Shown: piece by piece, positions 55,067 to 64,000 of the stretch | How the letters are laid out: every line of letters starts with the position of its first letter | Position numbering within the stretch: position 1 is the first letter of the stretch | From: Paenibacillus curdlanolyticus YK9 | GTDB lineage: Bacteria > Bacillota > Bacilli > Paenibacillales > Paenibacillaceae | Reading direction: 5' to 3' | Length of the DNA stretch: 64,000 nucleotides | Assembly (NCBI RefSeq): GCF_000179615.1 | Contig: NZ_AEDD01000012.1 | Span: forward strand, 124,001 to 188,000 | Notes under the pieces: model-generated | The model's database searches: none | The model's input: only the letters and a program-made list of their open reading frames with translations | Told to the model about the DNA's origin: nothing | Program-made: the position numbers and the translations under genes

Positions 55067-56014
55067 TTACATTGACTTCGTTGATGAGCTTGATTCGCCG
55101 CTGCCCTTCGGGATCGTTGCCGAATCAGGCACACTAAGGCCCAGCCCACGACGCAACCCACGCTTATATCCCACATATTTGCTTGCCGACTCAAGGACAA
55201 GCCGCACGATAAGCCATGGTTTGCGGTGCTGCCAAATTGCGCGAAGTTGGGTGCGAAGCAAGCCTGAGCCTGCCTTCTCCGCCTGTGCATGCACAGCAAT
55301 CCAGCGATGCGTCCCAATCGAAACGCCATTGTCATAGAAACGCCGGTAAAGCTGCTTCAACGTGAATGTATGCGAGTGCAGCACCTTGGCATCCGCCGCA
55401 TACGCAATTAACCCGCCATCCAAGACACAGCGCGCGGAGAACAATAGATCCTCATTGAACATGACCGGCTCATCGAATTTTCCCATCCGCTCGAATGTTT
55501 CCCTGCGCATAGCTGAGCAAACATTCGAGCAAAAGAAAGCCTTAATGCCCAAACGAGGAATGTCGTGCCGAGATTTTATCATCGATTCGTTCGGATAGTT
55601 ATGCGCCCTTGCCGTTCGTTCAAGCAGATTGGCATCGGGATAAGGCAGCTGCCTTGCGTAAGCGTAAGCCACTTCCTCCGCAGCAAGCGGACGAATGAGC
55701 GCCTCTAGCAAGCTATCATCCGCTGGCAGGGCATCCTGTGTCATAAACACCAATATATCGCCTGTGGCAACGGAGGCCGCCCGGTTCCGGGCGCCGCCGT
55801 GATCAAACGATTGCTTTGCAATCGTCATGACGATTGCGCCAGCCTGGCGCGCCAACTCCGCCGTCCCATCTGTGGACGAGGAATCTATTACGATAACCTC
55901 GTGAGGCTTAATCGACTGTCGGCCTATGCGGGTTAACAATTCCTCGAATGCTTCACCGGCATTCAAGGTCGGGATAATAACCGATAGACGAGGAACTCCG
56001 CTATTAATAAGCAT
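55067..56014 (-). CDS. Glycosyltransferase family 2, rhamnosyltransferase-like
   Basis: This 315-residue GT-A enzyme has the N-terminal nucleotide-sugar fold (LSVIIPTLNAG), VIDSSSTDGT and the acidic motif FMTQDALPAD. A second acidic FNEDLLFSARC segment lies near residue 190. The C-terminus is Ser-rich. With rfbABCD nearby, dTDP-rhamnose is a plausible donor, which is inference. It overlaps the upstream sugar transferase gene by 11 bases and is the last gene of the visible cluster. Confidence 0.9.
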   Translation of the reverse strand: MLINSGVPRLSVIIPTLNAGEAFEELLTRIGRQSIKPHEVIVIDSSSTDGTAELARQAGAIVMTIAKQSFDHGGARNRAASVATGDILVFMTQDALPADDSLLEALIRPLAAEEVAYAYARQLPYPDANLLERTARAHNYPNESMIKSRHDIPRLGIKAFFCSNVCSAMRRETFERMGKFDEPVMFNEDLLFSARCVLDGGLIAYAADAKVLHSHTFTLKQLYRRFYDNGVSIGTHRWIAVHAQAEKAGSGLLRTQLRAIWQHRKPWLIVRLVLESASKYVGYKRGLRRGLGLSVPDSATIPKGSGESSSSTKSM

Positions 56015-57419
56015 TTTTGTTCACGAGCCCCTTCACAATGGTCTTCATAATAATTTTTATATCGAATAAGAATGTCCAATTCTCTAGATAGAACAAATCG
56101 TGCACGATCCGATCCTCAATGGAGGTGTCGCCACGCAGACCGTTGGTCTGCGCCCACCCCGTAATACCAGGACGCACATGATGCTTAACCATGTATCGCG
56201 GCACTTCTTCCTTGAACTGCTCCACGAAGAAGGGACGCTCGGGACGAGGCCCGACAATGCTCATTTGACCCGATAAGACGTTGAAAAACTGCGGCAGCTC
56301 GTCTAGGCTAGTCCGGCGCAGAAAAGAACCGAACGCCGTACGACGCGGATCATTCTCCACCGTCCACTGCGTGTCCGAAACCGCGCCCGTTGACACATGC
56401 ATGGAACGAAACTTGAACATCATAAACGATCTTCGATTAAATCCCACGCGTTCCTGCTTAAACAACACCGGGCCTGGAGAGGTCAGCTTAATGCCCAAAT
56501 AGATCGCGAGCATGACAGGTGACGTGATTGCGATCGCAACCAAAGAAAACAAAATATCGAAGGTACGCTTGAGCAGACGATTGCTAAGCTCATCCAGCGG
56601 AATATCTCTTACATTAATTAGCGGCATACCCGCAAAGTTATCAAAAAACGGTCGTGCTGGAAGCAGATCGAAAAAGTCCGGGATAATGAGCGTCTTTACG
56701 CCTGCTTTATCGCAAATCTGAATGAACTCCGCATACTTCGCATGCGCCTCAAGCGGCAGAGCGACAATTACCTCATCAATGACCGGATTGTCCGCCAACG
56801 TTTTCTCCAGCTCATCAAGCCTGCCGATGATCGGCTTGTAAGCGCCAGCGCCGTCCGCATCCATCGGCTCTTGCTGATAATCATCCAAGAAGCCATAGAC
56901 TTCATAACCAAGCTCGGATTGGCTAGCAACCCTATTGTGGAATCTGCGCCCAACGGAGCCTGCGCCCAAAATAAGCACGTAACGCTTGTTGTATCCTTTG
57001 CGTCTCAGTATAAATAGCAAACGTTTGACCGCTAACCGGTATCCGATATTGGATACGAAGGACGCCGCGAAATACAGCCCCAGAAACTCGCGTGAAATAT
57101 GCGTTTCTCTCGTTATATAGAGCAAGCTCAGCACCAACAATCCACTTATGCAGTGAACTTGCACGATTTTCAGCACATCAAAGGAAAACCGCTTACGCCG
57201 TCTGGGTGCATAATGACCAATATAGAAGCCGATGATAACAGCCGCGAAAGCATATACCGTTCCCCAAATCAGATAACTCTTGAAGGGCAGCGCCGAATAA
57301 TGGGACAGAAGCCCGCTATGAAACTTCAGCCAATAGGCGCCTAAAAATACGAGCAGTGCGCATACTAAGTCGGTAAGCACATAAACCTGCGTAAGGAAGC
57401 GTTGATTTTGTCGAATCAT
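56004..57419 (-). CDS. Undecaprenyl-phosphate sugar-1-phosphate transferase (WcaJ/CpsE type)
   Basis: This 471-residue polyisoprenyl-phosphate hexose-1-phosphate transferase starts assembly of a polysaccharide repeat unit on the lipid carrier. There are four N-terminal membrane helices (about 10-130), a Rossmann-like middle domain (LGAGSVGRRF), then a fifth helix and the catalytic domain (KRTFDILFSL, FKFRSM, SLDELPQFFNVL, VGPRPERP, PGITGWAQ). I chose the ATG at 57419 with GGAG nine bases upstream, because MIRQNQRFLTQ is the usual family start. A TTG at 57545 would add 42 residues and abut the upstream gene. Confidence 0.93.
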   Translation of the reverse strand: MIRQNQRFLTQVYVLTDLVCALLVFLGAYWLKFHSGLLSHYSALPFKSYLIWGTVYAFAAVIIGFYIGHYAPRRRKRFSFDVLKIVQVHCISGLLVLSLLYITRETHISREFLGLYFAASFVSNIGYRLAVKRLLFILRRKGYNKRYVLILGAGSVGRRFHNRVASQSELGYEVYGFLDDYQQEPMDADGAGAYKPIIGRLDELEKTLADNPVIDEVIVALPLEAHAKYAEFIQICDKAGVKTLIIPDFFDLLPARPFFDNFAGMPLINVRDIPLDELSNRLLKRTFDILFSLVAIAITSPVMLAIYLGIKLTSPGPVLFKQERVGFNRRSFMMFKFRSMHVSTGAVSDTQWTVENDPRRTAFGSFLRRTSLDELPQFFNVLSGQMSIVGPRPERPFFVEQFKEEVPRYMVKHHVRPGITGWAQTNGLRGDTSIEDRIVHDLFYLENWTFLFDIKIIMKTIVKGLVNKNAY

Positions 57420-57546
57420 CTTATCCGACTCCAATCTCGATAATTCGAAGAATCTATCGTCTATCATTCTATCAAATAAACTGCCGAAAACCAATCTCAA
57501 TAACCATAAACATACAAATTGCCCAATTAATCTAATATTGGACAAT

Positions 57547-58515
57547 CTACCCTTTGCTTCTCTTTTTATTTATTATCCGCCGTTTTCGCAGCATTTCGGG
57601 CAAAACCCTTACGATTTGAGGCCAACACCCCAACAGCCCTGGCTCTCTCAGGATAATGTAACCAAGCTTAGCTAATTCCTTAGCAGCGATTAAAGGCCAT
57701 GCATAAAATGAATGCCAACTCATTTGCTCGTTCTTAAACAGCAAGAACCATTGGTTCTGGTAAGAGTGCTGCCGGACCCAAATCGAGATCGCTCGGCGCC
57801 CCCCCTGTTTCCATCCTCTTCCGTGCACCGCCATGGCAGTCGGAATATAAACCGCGCGCCACCCAAGTGCGCGAGCACGCCATGCAACGTCTACATCTTC
57901 CTTGTAAGCAAAAAAAGTTTCGTCGAAAAATTGCCCATCAACCGATATATCGGCAATCATCCGCGAGGCATAAAGAGCGGCTGCACCTGAAACGCCGAAT
58001 ACTTCATCTTGCGTCTGCCAGCGGTTTACCGCTTCTCCAGCTCCCCGGTCAGTTGCCTGCCGCGTACGGCTCATCGCAAGTCCCGTACTATCGACGACTG
58101 CATTATCGTCTGCACGAACAAGAAGCCCGCAGCCACTTCCGATTCCCGAATCAGCTTCCATCGCTTCAATTATGCGTGAGGCATAATGCGGCTGCAGCCG
58201 AACGTCTGGATTTAATACGAGCACATAGTCGGTACCAGCTTGCTTGATAGCTATATTTTGCCCACCTGCAAAACCAGTGTTGGTCGAAGAGGCGATAAGG
58301 GTAATGCTATCCGCATAAGGAGCCAACGCGTTCAGCGTCCCATCTGCCGATGCGTTATCCACCACAACGATGCGAGCGATTGGATAAGTCTGAGCAAGCA
58401 CAGCCTGCAGGCAGTCTGCAATATCACTCTCGCTGTTGTAAGTTACAATACACACGCCTAATGTTGGGATAGCGCCCTCCGCGTCTCTGCTATCAGAATG
58501 CAACAATGAGATCAT
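57547..58515 (-). CDS. Glycosyltransferase family 2
   Basis: This 322-residue GT-A enzyme has GVCIVTYNSESDI, VVVDNASADGT and the acidic motif VLNPDVRLQ. A second acidic motif YKEDVDVAWRA lies near residue 210. Such proteins commonly transfer rhamnose or related sugars. The ATG at 58515 follows GAGAGG. It lies between the priming transferase and the rfb genes. Confidence 0.92.
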   Translation of the reverse strand: MISLLHSDSRDAEGAIPTLGVCIVTYNSESDIADCLQAVLAQTYPIARIVVVDNASADGTLNALAPYADSITLIASSTNTGFAGGQNIAIKQAGTDYVLVLNPDVRLQPHYASRIIEAMEADSGIGSGCGLLVRADDNAVVDSTGLAMSRTRQATDRGAGEAVNRWQTQDEVFGVSGAAALYASRMIADISVDGQFFDETFFAYKEDVDVAWRARALGWRAVYIPTAMAVHGRGWKQGGRRAISIWVRQHSYQNQWFLLFKNEQMSWHSFYAWPLIAAKELAKLGYIILREPGLLGCWPQIVRVLPEMLRKRRIINKKRSKG

Positions 58516-58653
58516 ACCTCTCTTCCTTTCCAATTCTCGTCGACGCAACTCCTATACTCGCTAATCGTTAAGAACGGCCCCCACCCTCCCATTTGACTAA
58601 ATATCGCCTGGGGGAGCGGACGCCGCCTCTCCTGTCTTATAGTTACAATACGA

Positions 58654-59526
58654 CTATTCCTGCTGCTTCGCCAAATAATCACGAAGCGCTTCGCGCCAAT
58701 GGCGAATCGGCGTGAGACCATTCGTCCGGATCGCGCTGTGATCGAGCACTGAAAATGCCGGCCGAGGCGCCGGCCGAGGGAATTCTTCCGTCGTACACGG
58801 CTCTGTGCTCACTTGCATGCCGCTCTCCTCGAAGATCGCAACAGCAAATTCGTACCACGAGCAAGTCCCTGAGTTGGAAGCATGATACACCCCGTATGCA
58901 TCTGTACGAACCAATTCCAGCAGCATAGCCGCTAGATCGAATGTGCATGTCGGCGAACCAATCTGGTCATGAACCACCTTCACCGCGCCACGCTCTGCGC
59001 CAACCTTAATCATCGTCTTAACAAAGTTAGCGCCATAAGCGCCGTACACCCATGATGTTCGAACGACAAAATGCCGGTCATGAAGCGTCCGAACCAATTC
59101 CTCGCCCGCCAGCTTCGATTTTCCGTATACCGTCCGCGGGTTCGGCCGATCATATTCATTGTAAGGCACGGCCGACGAACCATCGAATACGTAATCCGTA
59201 CTGACGTAAGCCAGCTTCGCTCCTGCTTCGCGCGCAGCAAGCGCAATGTTGCGCGTGCCCGTTGCATTGACAACAAACGCGCTATCCGGATCTGCTTCGG
59301 CCTGATCCACAGCCGTGTAAGCAGCGCAATGAATGACTGCATGCGGGGCAAAAGCTGTGATTACCGCTCGGCATTGCGACAAGTCCGTAATATCCAACTC
59401 ATCACGACCATAGCCGCGAATATCAAGCCCTTCCGCCTCTGCTGTAGCCCAAAGCGCAATCTCACGGCCCAGTTGACCGTTAGCGCCAGTCACAAGCACG
59501 CGGAATTTTTCAGCTGCGCCCGTCAT
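58654..59526 (-). CDS. rfbD: dTDP-4-dehydrorhamnose reductase
   Basis: This 290-residue short-chain dehydrogenase catalyses the last step of dTDP-L-rhamnose synthesis. It has the GANGQLGRE nucleotide motif near residue 14 and the YGKSK catalytic pair (YxxxK). Its start overlaps the rfbB stop by four bases. The order here is A-C-B-D. Confidence 0.97.
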   Translation of the reverse strand: MTGAAEKFRVLVTGANGQLGREIALWATAEAEGLDIRGYGRDELDITDLSQCRAVITAFAPHAVIHCAAYTAVDQAEADPDSAFVVNATGTRNIALAAREAGAKLAYVSTDYVFDGSSAVPYNEYDRPNPRTVYGKSKLAGEELVRTLHDRHFVVRTSWVYGAYGANFVKTMIKVGAERGAVKVVHDQIGSPTCTFDLAAMLLELVRTDAYGVYHASNSGTCSWYEFAVAIFEESGMQVSTEPCTTEEFPRPAPRPAFSVLDHSAIRTNGLTPIRHWREALRDYLAKQQE

Positions 59527-60545
59527 GCTTCACCATTCAGACGATCGCCATATTGCTTCTCATAATAATCCCGATAACCGCCGCTCGTTACGCCATTCAT
59601 CCAATCGCGGTTGCTCAAGTACCAGCGTATCGTTTCGCGGATGCCGCTCTCGTAATCATGCTTCGGCGACCAGCCGAGCTCGTTCCGGATTTTGTCCGCA
59701 TCGATTGCATAACGACGGTCATGACCCAAGCGATCCTTTACATACGTAATGAGCGATTCCGGCTTGCCAAGCTCGGCAAGAATCGTTCCGACAACCTGTA
59801 CGTTCGTTCGCTCATTTCGTCCGCCAACATTATATACTTCGCCATTGCGTCCGCCCCGAATAACGAGGTCAATCGCACTGCAGTGATCCTCGACATATAG
59901 CCAATCACGCACGTTTAGCCCATCTCCGTATACAGGGAGCGGCTTATCATCAAGCGCGTTTTGGATCATGAGCGGGATCAGCTTTTCAGGGAATTGGTAG
60001 GGCCCGTAGTTATTTGAGCAGCGCGTAATGTTGACCGACAGGCCAAACGTCTCATGATAAGCGCGTACGAGCAGGTCAGCCCCTGCTTTACTTGCAGAGT
60101 ACGGGCTATTCGGCGCCAGCGGCGTCTCCTCTGTGAACAAACCTGTCTCACCAAGCGTACCGTATACCTCATCCGTCGAGACTTGCACGAATTTGCTGAC
60201 GCCATATTGCTTTGCCAGATCGAGCAAAGTCTGCGTGCCAAGGATGTTCGTACGCACAAAAATATCAGGATGCAAGATGCTGCGGTCTACATGCGACTCC
60301 GCCGCAAAGTTCGCCACGACGTCAATGCCTTCCGCAAACAGCGGCTCTAGCGCCGCGCGATCGGCAATATCCGCTTTAACGAAACGGTAATTCGCGTTAT
60401 TCTCTACGGAACGCAGGTTTTCAAGATTGCCTGCATACGTAAGCGCATCAACATTAACAATCGTAACGTCCGCATATTTGCCAAGCATATACAATACAAA
60501 ATTGCTGCCAATAAAGCCGGCACCGCCGGTCACCAAAATTTTCAT
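59523..60545 (-). CDS. rfbB: dTDP-glucose 4,6-dehydratase
   Basis: This 340-residue NAD-dependent dehydratase has TGGAGFIGSNF at the N-terminus, VSTDEVYG, the YSASK catalytic motif and the CSNNYGPYQFPEKLIP segment. The ATG at 60545 follows AAAGGGTGA. It is the second enzyme of dTDP-L-rhamnose synthesis. Confidence 0.98.
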   Translation of the reverse strand: MKILVTGGAGFIGSNFVLYMLGKYADVTIVNVDALTYAGNLENLRSVENNANYRFVKADIADRAALEPLFAEGIDVVANFAAESHVDRSILHPDIFVRTNILGTQTLLDLAKQYGVSKFVQVSTDEVYGTLGETGLFTEETPLAPNSPYSASKAGADLLVRAYHETFGLSVNITRCSNNYGPYQFPEKLIPLMIQNALDDKPLPVYGDGLNVRDWLYVEDHCSAIDLVIRGGRNGEVYNVGGRNERTNVQVVGTILAELGKPESLITYVKDRLGHDRRYAIDADKIRNELGWSPKHDYESGIRETIRWYLSNRDWMNGVTSGGYRDYYEKQYGDRLNGEA

Positions 60546-60550
60546 CCTAT

Positions 60551-61108
60551 TCACCCTTTATAATCGAAGTTAATATCTGCGTCCGCCAGCACAGGATGCT
60601 TGCCATCCTTATTCGAGAGGATCGGATAATTCGTCGGCCAGTCAATGGCCAGTGCAGGATCGTTCCACGCAATGCCTCGGTCGTTCTCAGGTGAATAATA
60701 TTCGTCAACCTTATACTGCACTTCGCAGTTCGGCACCAACGTACAGAAACCATGCGCAAACCCTTGCGGCACAAGCAATTGCCGCTTATTGTCTGCTGAA
60801 AGAATAAAGCCTTGCCATTGCCCAAACGTTGGCGACCCGCGCCGAATGTCTACCACAACATCATAAATTGCACCCGCTGTCACGCGCACCAGCTTCGTCT
60901 GCGCTTTCGGGTTGAGCTGGTAATGCATGCCCCGCAGTACGCCCGCCTCTGCAGATAAAGAATGATTATCCTGCACAAACCGATGCGTAATCCCGTTCTC
61001 TACGAAGCGCTGCTCGCTATAGCTCTCTGTAAAAAATCCGCGATGATCGCCGAACACGGCTGTCTCGATTAATTTAACGCCAGACAACTTCGTATCAAGT
61101 ATTCTCAT
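60551..61108 (-). CDS. rfbC: dTDP-4-dehydrorhamnose 3,5-epimerase
   Basis: This 185-residue cupin-fold epimerase has GVLRGMHYQ with the catalytic histidine, VDIRRGSPTFGQW and VPQGFAHGF. The gene lies five bases before rfbB. Confidence 0.98.
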   Translation of the reverse strand: MRILDTKLSGVKLIETAVFGDHRGFFTESYSEQRFVENGITHRFVQDNHSLSAEAGVLRGMHYQLNPKAQTKLVRVTAGAIYDVVVDIRRGSPTFGQWQGFILSADNKRQLLVPQGFAHGFCTLVPNCEVQYKVDEYYSPENDRGIAWNDPALAIDWPTNYPILSNKDGKHPVLADADINFDYKG

Positions 61109-61135
61109 TAACCATTCACCACCTATCTTATTGCA

Positions 61136-61879
61136 TTAAAGCTTCAGCTTGCCAAATTCCTCACCGAACAACAGGTCCTTCGCCAGCTCGTTCGCTTTCG
61201 TCAACGATGCATGCGTACCTGCGTCAGTCCACCATCCTTGCAACATATCATATGTAAGTTCATTCGAAGAAATATAGGCATTATTAACATCTGTAATCTC
61301 TAATTCTCCTCGGCCTGAAGGTACGAGTGTACGGACGATTTCAAATACGCGGCTGTCATACATATAGATGCCCGTTACCGCATACGAACTTTTCGGCTGT
61401 GACGGCTTTTCCTCAATGGAAATGATCCGTTCGCCCGACAGCTCCGGCACCCCATAACGCTGCGGATCATGCACTTCTTGGATCAAAATCTTAGCGCCGC
61501 TCTTCTGACTCTCGAAGTTTGCCACGTAAGGCGCAATCGAATCCGAGAATACATTATCGCCAAGAATGACTACCATTTGATCATCGCCAACGAACTGTTC
61601 TGCGAGCCCTAGCGCTTGCGCAATTCCGCCGGCTTCGTCCTGTACTTTGTATGTAAATTCCACATTCATCTCGTATCCGCTGCCAAGGAGGTTAACAACG
61701 TCTCCCATATGTTCTTTTCCCGTCACGATCAAGATGTTCGTAATGCCTGCTTCTTTTAATTTAGCCACTGCGTGATAGATCATTGGATATTTTCCTACTG
61801 GAAGCAAGTGCTTGTTGGTTACCTTCGTAAGAGGATACAGGCGGGAGCCTGTACCTCCGGCTAGGATTATGCCTTTCAT
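61136..61879 (-). CDS. rfbA: Glucose-1-phosphate thymidylyltransferase, short form
   Basis: This 247-residue nucleotidyltransferase has GIILAGGTGSRLYPLT with the LxGGxGxRLxPLT signature, ILGDNVFSD and the EKP segment. It is the short form of RmlA (about 245 rather than 290 residues), common in Firmicutes. It catalyses the first step of dTDP-L-rhamnose synthesis. Confidence 0.96.
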   Translation of the reverse strand: MKGIILAGGTGSRLYPLTKVTNKHLLPVGKYPMIYHAVAKLKEAGITNILIVTGKEHMGDVVNLLGSGYEMNVEFTYKVQDEAGGIAQALGLAEQFVGDDQMVVILGDNVFSDSIAPYVANFESQKSGAKILIQEVHDPQRYGVPELSGERIISIEEKPSQPKSSYAVTGIYMYDSRVFEIVRTLVPSGRGELEITDVNNAYISSNELTYDMLQGWWTDAGTHASLTKANELAKDLLFGEEFGKLKL

Positions 61880-61939
61880 TGAGAGCCCTCTTTCTATTCA
61901 TTTTATAAATACACAAAAAATAAAAACAGAAATCTGGCA

Positions 61940-62536
61940 TTACAGGTATTCGTTTTCCTCAAGGAATTGTACAATATGCCCTACAGCTGCCTCAATGGAC
62001 AACTGTTCCGTATCAATAGTGATATGAGGGTTCAATGGATGCTCATAGGGTGCGGAGATACCTGTAAAATCGGGAATTAACCCTTCTCTTGCCTTCTTAT
62101 ACAATCCTTTCGGGTCGCGTTTCTCGCATTCCTCGAGACTGCATTTTACATAGACCTCAATAAAATCTCCTGCTTCAAACAGCTCCTTTATCATCTCCCT
62201 ATCATTCCGATAAGGTGAGATAAAAGCGGATAATGTCACGACACCAGCATCCACCATCAACTTAGACACTTCTCCAACTCTACGGATATTTTCGATGCGA
62301 TCCGCCTCGGAGAATCCTAAATTACGGTTTAATCCATGACGGATGTTATCACCATCCAAAATATAAGTCAGGTGCTTTCTCATGTGAAGCACCTTTTCCA
62401 ACTCAACCGACAACGTTGATTTTCCAGAAGCCGACAAGCCAGTAAACCAGACAACGAAGCTCTTATGTCCGTTTAACCGCATCCGGTCCGTTCGCGTGAC
62501 CTTACTCTCATGCCAAGTTACATTTTTCTCCGACAC
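61940..62536 (-). CDS. cysC: Adenylylsulfate kinase
   Basis: This 198-residue APS kinase makes PAPS. It has the P-loop GLSASGKST (33-41), the [16 protein letters not shown] substrate region and [11 protein letters not shown] chose the GTG at 62536, which gives the expected [11 protein letters not shown] start; a TTG three codons earlier is the alternative. No sulfate adenylyltransferase or PAPS reductase gene is beside it. Its place inside a polysaccharide cluster suggests sulfation of the glycan. Confidence 0.94.
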   Translation of the reverse strand: MSEKNVTWHESKVTRTDRMRLNGHKSFVVWFTGLSASGKSTLSVELEKVLHMRKHLTYILDGDNIRHGLNRNLGFSEADRIENIRRVGEVSKLMVDAGVVTLSAFISPYRNDREMIKELFEAGDFIEVYVKCSLEECEKRDPKGLYKKAREGLIPDFTGISAPYEHPLNPHITIDTEQLSIEAAVGHIVQFLEENEYL

Positions 62537-62559
62537 GCATATCAACTACCTTCCTTTTT

Positions 62560-63390
62560 TTATACATTAGACGGCCGCGGAGACTTTCTCTTTTTCACTC
62601 GATGCAGTGCATACCCAATAATGATGATAAAGAACAAAACGAACAACATAGCATAATTAAATGGTTTGGCGAAGGTAACCCGGCCCAACTCGGCTGTTGT
62701 ACCATCTTCAAATTGTATAATTACTTGCGCTAGGTGCTCACCTTTATACGACTTCGTAATGTCAAGGTCATACTCAAATTTGCTATCGGAAGGGATTCGA
62801 TCACTCTTATCGTTTGCCGCTGTCGGCAATCCAATTCTCGCGTCCCCAATATAATAATGGTCAAGCCAGATCTGGACCGCTTTCAACGGCTTGTCCGATG
62901 AAACCCACCCTGCCATCTTAAGTACATGCCCACTCAACGAGATGCGATCAGTTGACGGCATATTAAGCTTGCCCTGAAATGATCGTTCCCTTTTAAACGA
63001 CTTACGAGCAACCAGAAACGAAGTTCCTTGCTTGGATACGCCTTTAATGGACAGATTGTGGGGCCCTTGCGGTACGCCAGTTAAGTCTAGCATATACCGA
63101 AATCCACTGTTTACTGAATTCGAATAAGCTGGCAGCGCCTCCGCTACATCTTTGCGAACTGCCCCATATTCTGCGCGCCCTGCTAATCGCCCATCAACAT
63201 AAACGTCTACAGCCTCTACTCCTTCTGTATGAACTGCCCATCCGCTTATGTCAAGTGAATCACCCTCTACAATCGCTTGATCCGTTAATGATTCCAGTTG
63301 GCCATCAAATTCAGAAACAGCGTGAGCAGATGAAACCGATAAAATTACGCTAACCAATATCACACACAAAAAAATACCCATGTACTTCAT
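62560..63390 (-). CDS. Exported membrane-anchored protein with two Ig-like repeats
   Basis: This 276-residue protein has a signal peptide (about 1-24, AHA-VS) and two repeats (about 28-120 and 135-230) with the shared pattern LxxSGWAVxxxGV..V.VYVDG. A C-terminal membrane helix (about 242-262) is followed by a basic tail. The repeats resemble bacterial Ig-like (Big-type) surface domains; the exact family is uncertain. It should be fixed in the membrane with the repeats outside. The start overlaps the upstream glycosyltransferase stop by one base (TAATG). Base composition is AT-rich. Confidence 0.82.
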   Translation of the reverse strand: MKYMGIFLCVILVSVILSVSSAHAVSEFDGQLESLTDQAIVEGDSLDISGWAVHTEGVEAVDVYVDGRLAGRAEYGAVRKDVAEALPAYSNSVNSGFRYMLDLTGVPQGPHNLSIKGVSKQGTSFLVARKSFKRERSFQGKLNMPSTDRISLSGHVLKMAGWVSSDKPLKAVQIWLDHYYIGDARIGLPTAANDKSDRIPSDSKFEYDLDITKSYKGEHLAQVIIQFEDGTTAELGRVTFAKPFNYAMLFVLFFIIIIGYALHRVKKRKSPRPSNV

Positions 63391-64000
63391 TAAATTTCAC
63401 TCCCACTTGCACTTCTCTGATGTCTCGACTTCTGAAAGACCAGCATCATGAGAATAAAAAAAACATTTCTAACAAAACCGTGCTTTAATATTCGAAACCT
63501 CAGTAAACGACTTACCCTGGTAAACCTGCTAGTTTGCAGCAGCTGACAAAAAGCATTTAACGCATCATAATTCGGCTGAGATAGAGCATCCAAATGCCTA
63601 CGCTTGAACGCTTCTGCTTGCCTTATGATGGAGAGATTCGCCGTTTCTGATTCTTTAATTTTATCCAGTCTCTTCCAATAACTTCCCCATGCATATGACT
63701 TAGCACCCACTACATTTTTGTCATGCTGTCTGTACATCATAGTGGCTTTGTTCACGACAACAATTTTCCCGAATGCAGCACACGTCAACGCTATCCACCA
63801 ATCGTGCATCATAGCCTCTTGCGGAATTGGAACGCTAGCAGCAACAAGTTTTCTATTCAACATCATCGTACATCCTGTAACATGGTTTTGTATGAGAAAT
63901 TGATTCATTCTCGCTGCATTTTGATTAATATTTTGAAAGTTCCAAAAGGAACGGTTAATTGGTTGCAGTTTACTATCCGTTACAATCAAGTCACTATGCA
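63390..64000 (-). CDS. Glycosyltransferase family 2, partial (N-terminus off the window)
   Basis: This is the C-terminal 202 residues of a GT2 enzyme; the frame is open to the right edge. Visible features are HVTGCTMMLNRKL, the acidic MHDWWIAL motif and MYRQHDKNVVG. These are common in rhamnosyltransferases that use dTDP-sugars. The AT-rich composition matches its neighbour. Confidence 0.88.
   Translation of the reverse strand, partial: HSDLIVTDSKLQPINRSFWNFQNINQNAARMNQFLIQNHVTGCTMMLNRKLVAASVPIPQEAMMHDWWIALTCAAFGKIVVVNKATMMYRQHDKNVVGAKSYAWGSYWKRLDKIKESETANLSIIRQAEAFKRRHLDALSQPNYDALNAFCQLLQTSRFTRVSRLLRFRILKHGFVRNVFFILMMLVFQKSRHQRSASGSEI

Overview
The window looks like a chromosome segment of a spore-forming member of the Bacillales, most likely Paenibacillus or a close relative. 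Evidence for this: sporulation and germination genes (spoIIR, a gerA-type cluster); the order prfA-prmC-spoIIR-ywlC-ywlD-ywlE-rpiB-ywlG-glyA-upp-wecB-atp, which matches the Bacillus subtilis order; an 11-subunit type nuo operon without nuoEFG; Gram-positive Shine-Dalgarno sites; and an S-layer-homology protein. The species assignment is inference; no rRNA or tRNA gene was seen.

Layout. 1-4.5 kb: minus-strand nuo operon (A,B,C,D,H,I,J, running off the left edge). 4.7-5.2 kb: dps. 5.3-12.1 kb: plus-strand spore germinant receptor cluster with one A, one C, three B subunits and two small D-like membrane proteins. 12.2-13 kb: CpsB/YwqE-type phosphatase. 13.1-20.6 kb: complete F1Fo ATP synthase operon with atpI and atpZ. 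20.7-32.9 kb: minus-strand housekeeping run (wecB, upp, a Cys/His-rich protein, glyA, ywlG, rpiB, ywlE, mntP, sua5, spoIIR, prmC, prfA). The rpiB-ywlG-glyA unit is preceded by what I read as a ZTP (pfl) riboswitch with its own terminator. 33-37.1 kb: chemoreceptor, ychF, lipoprotein. 37.2-40.3 kb: a small probable spore protein, a YcdB/SLH surface protein and trxA. 40.7-48.2 kb: regulators and small metabolic or transport genes (Rrf2, aldo/keto reductase, DUF72, DsbA-like, APC permease with divergent MerR regulator, paired SMR exporters with TetR).

48.4-54.9 kb is a nitrate/nitrite assimilation locus: nirB-nirD-hemD on the minus strand, an ANTAR-domain regulator, and the transporter narK on the plus strand. 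Both nirB and narK have a strong sigma-A promoter overlapped by the same inverted repeat (TGTCA-N7-TGACA). In both, the promoter is followed by two small hairpins with A-N-N-G hexaloops, and the second hairpin is mutually exclusive with an intrinsic terminator. This is the layout expected for ANTAR-protein antitermination. The regulator gene lies between its two presumed RNA targets, and a perfect GlnR/TnrA consensus box lies next to it.

55-64 kb is a minus-strand polysaccharide cluster: two glycosyltransferases, an undecaprenyl-phosphate sugar transferase, the dTDP-rhamnose genes rfbABCD, an APS kinase, a secreted membrane-anchored two-repeat protein and a truncated glycosyltransferase. Base composition becomes more AT-rich towards the right edge.

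The least explained structures are two arrays of 51-bp tandem hairpin repeats (30.1-30.55 kb and 39.99-40.22 kb). They are related to each other, lie in the same orientation, and each sits directly behind a strong terminator and before the promoter of the next gene.
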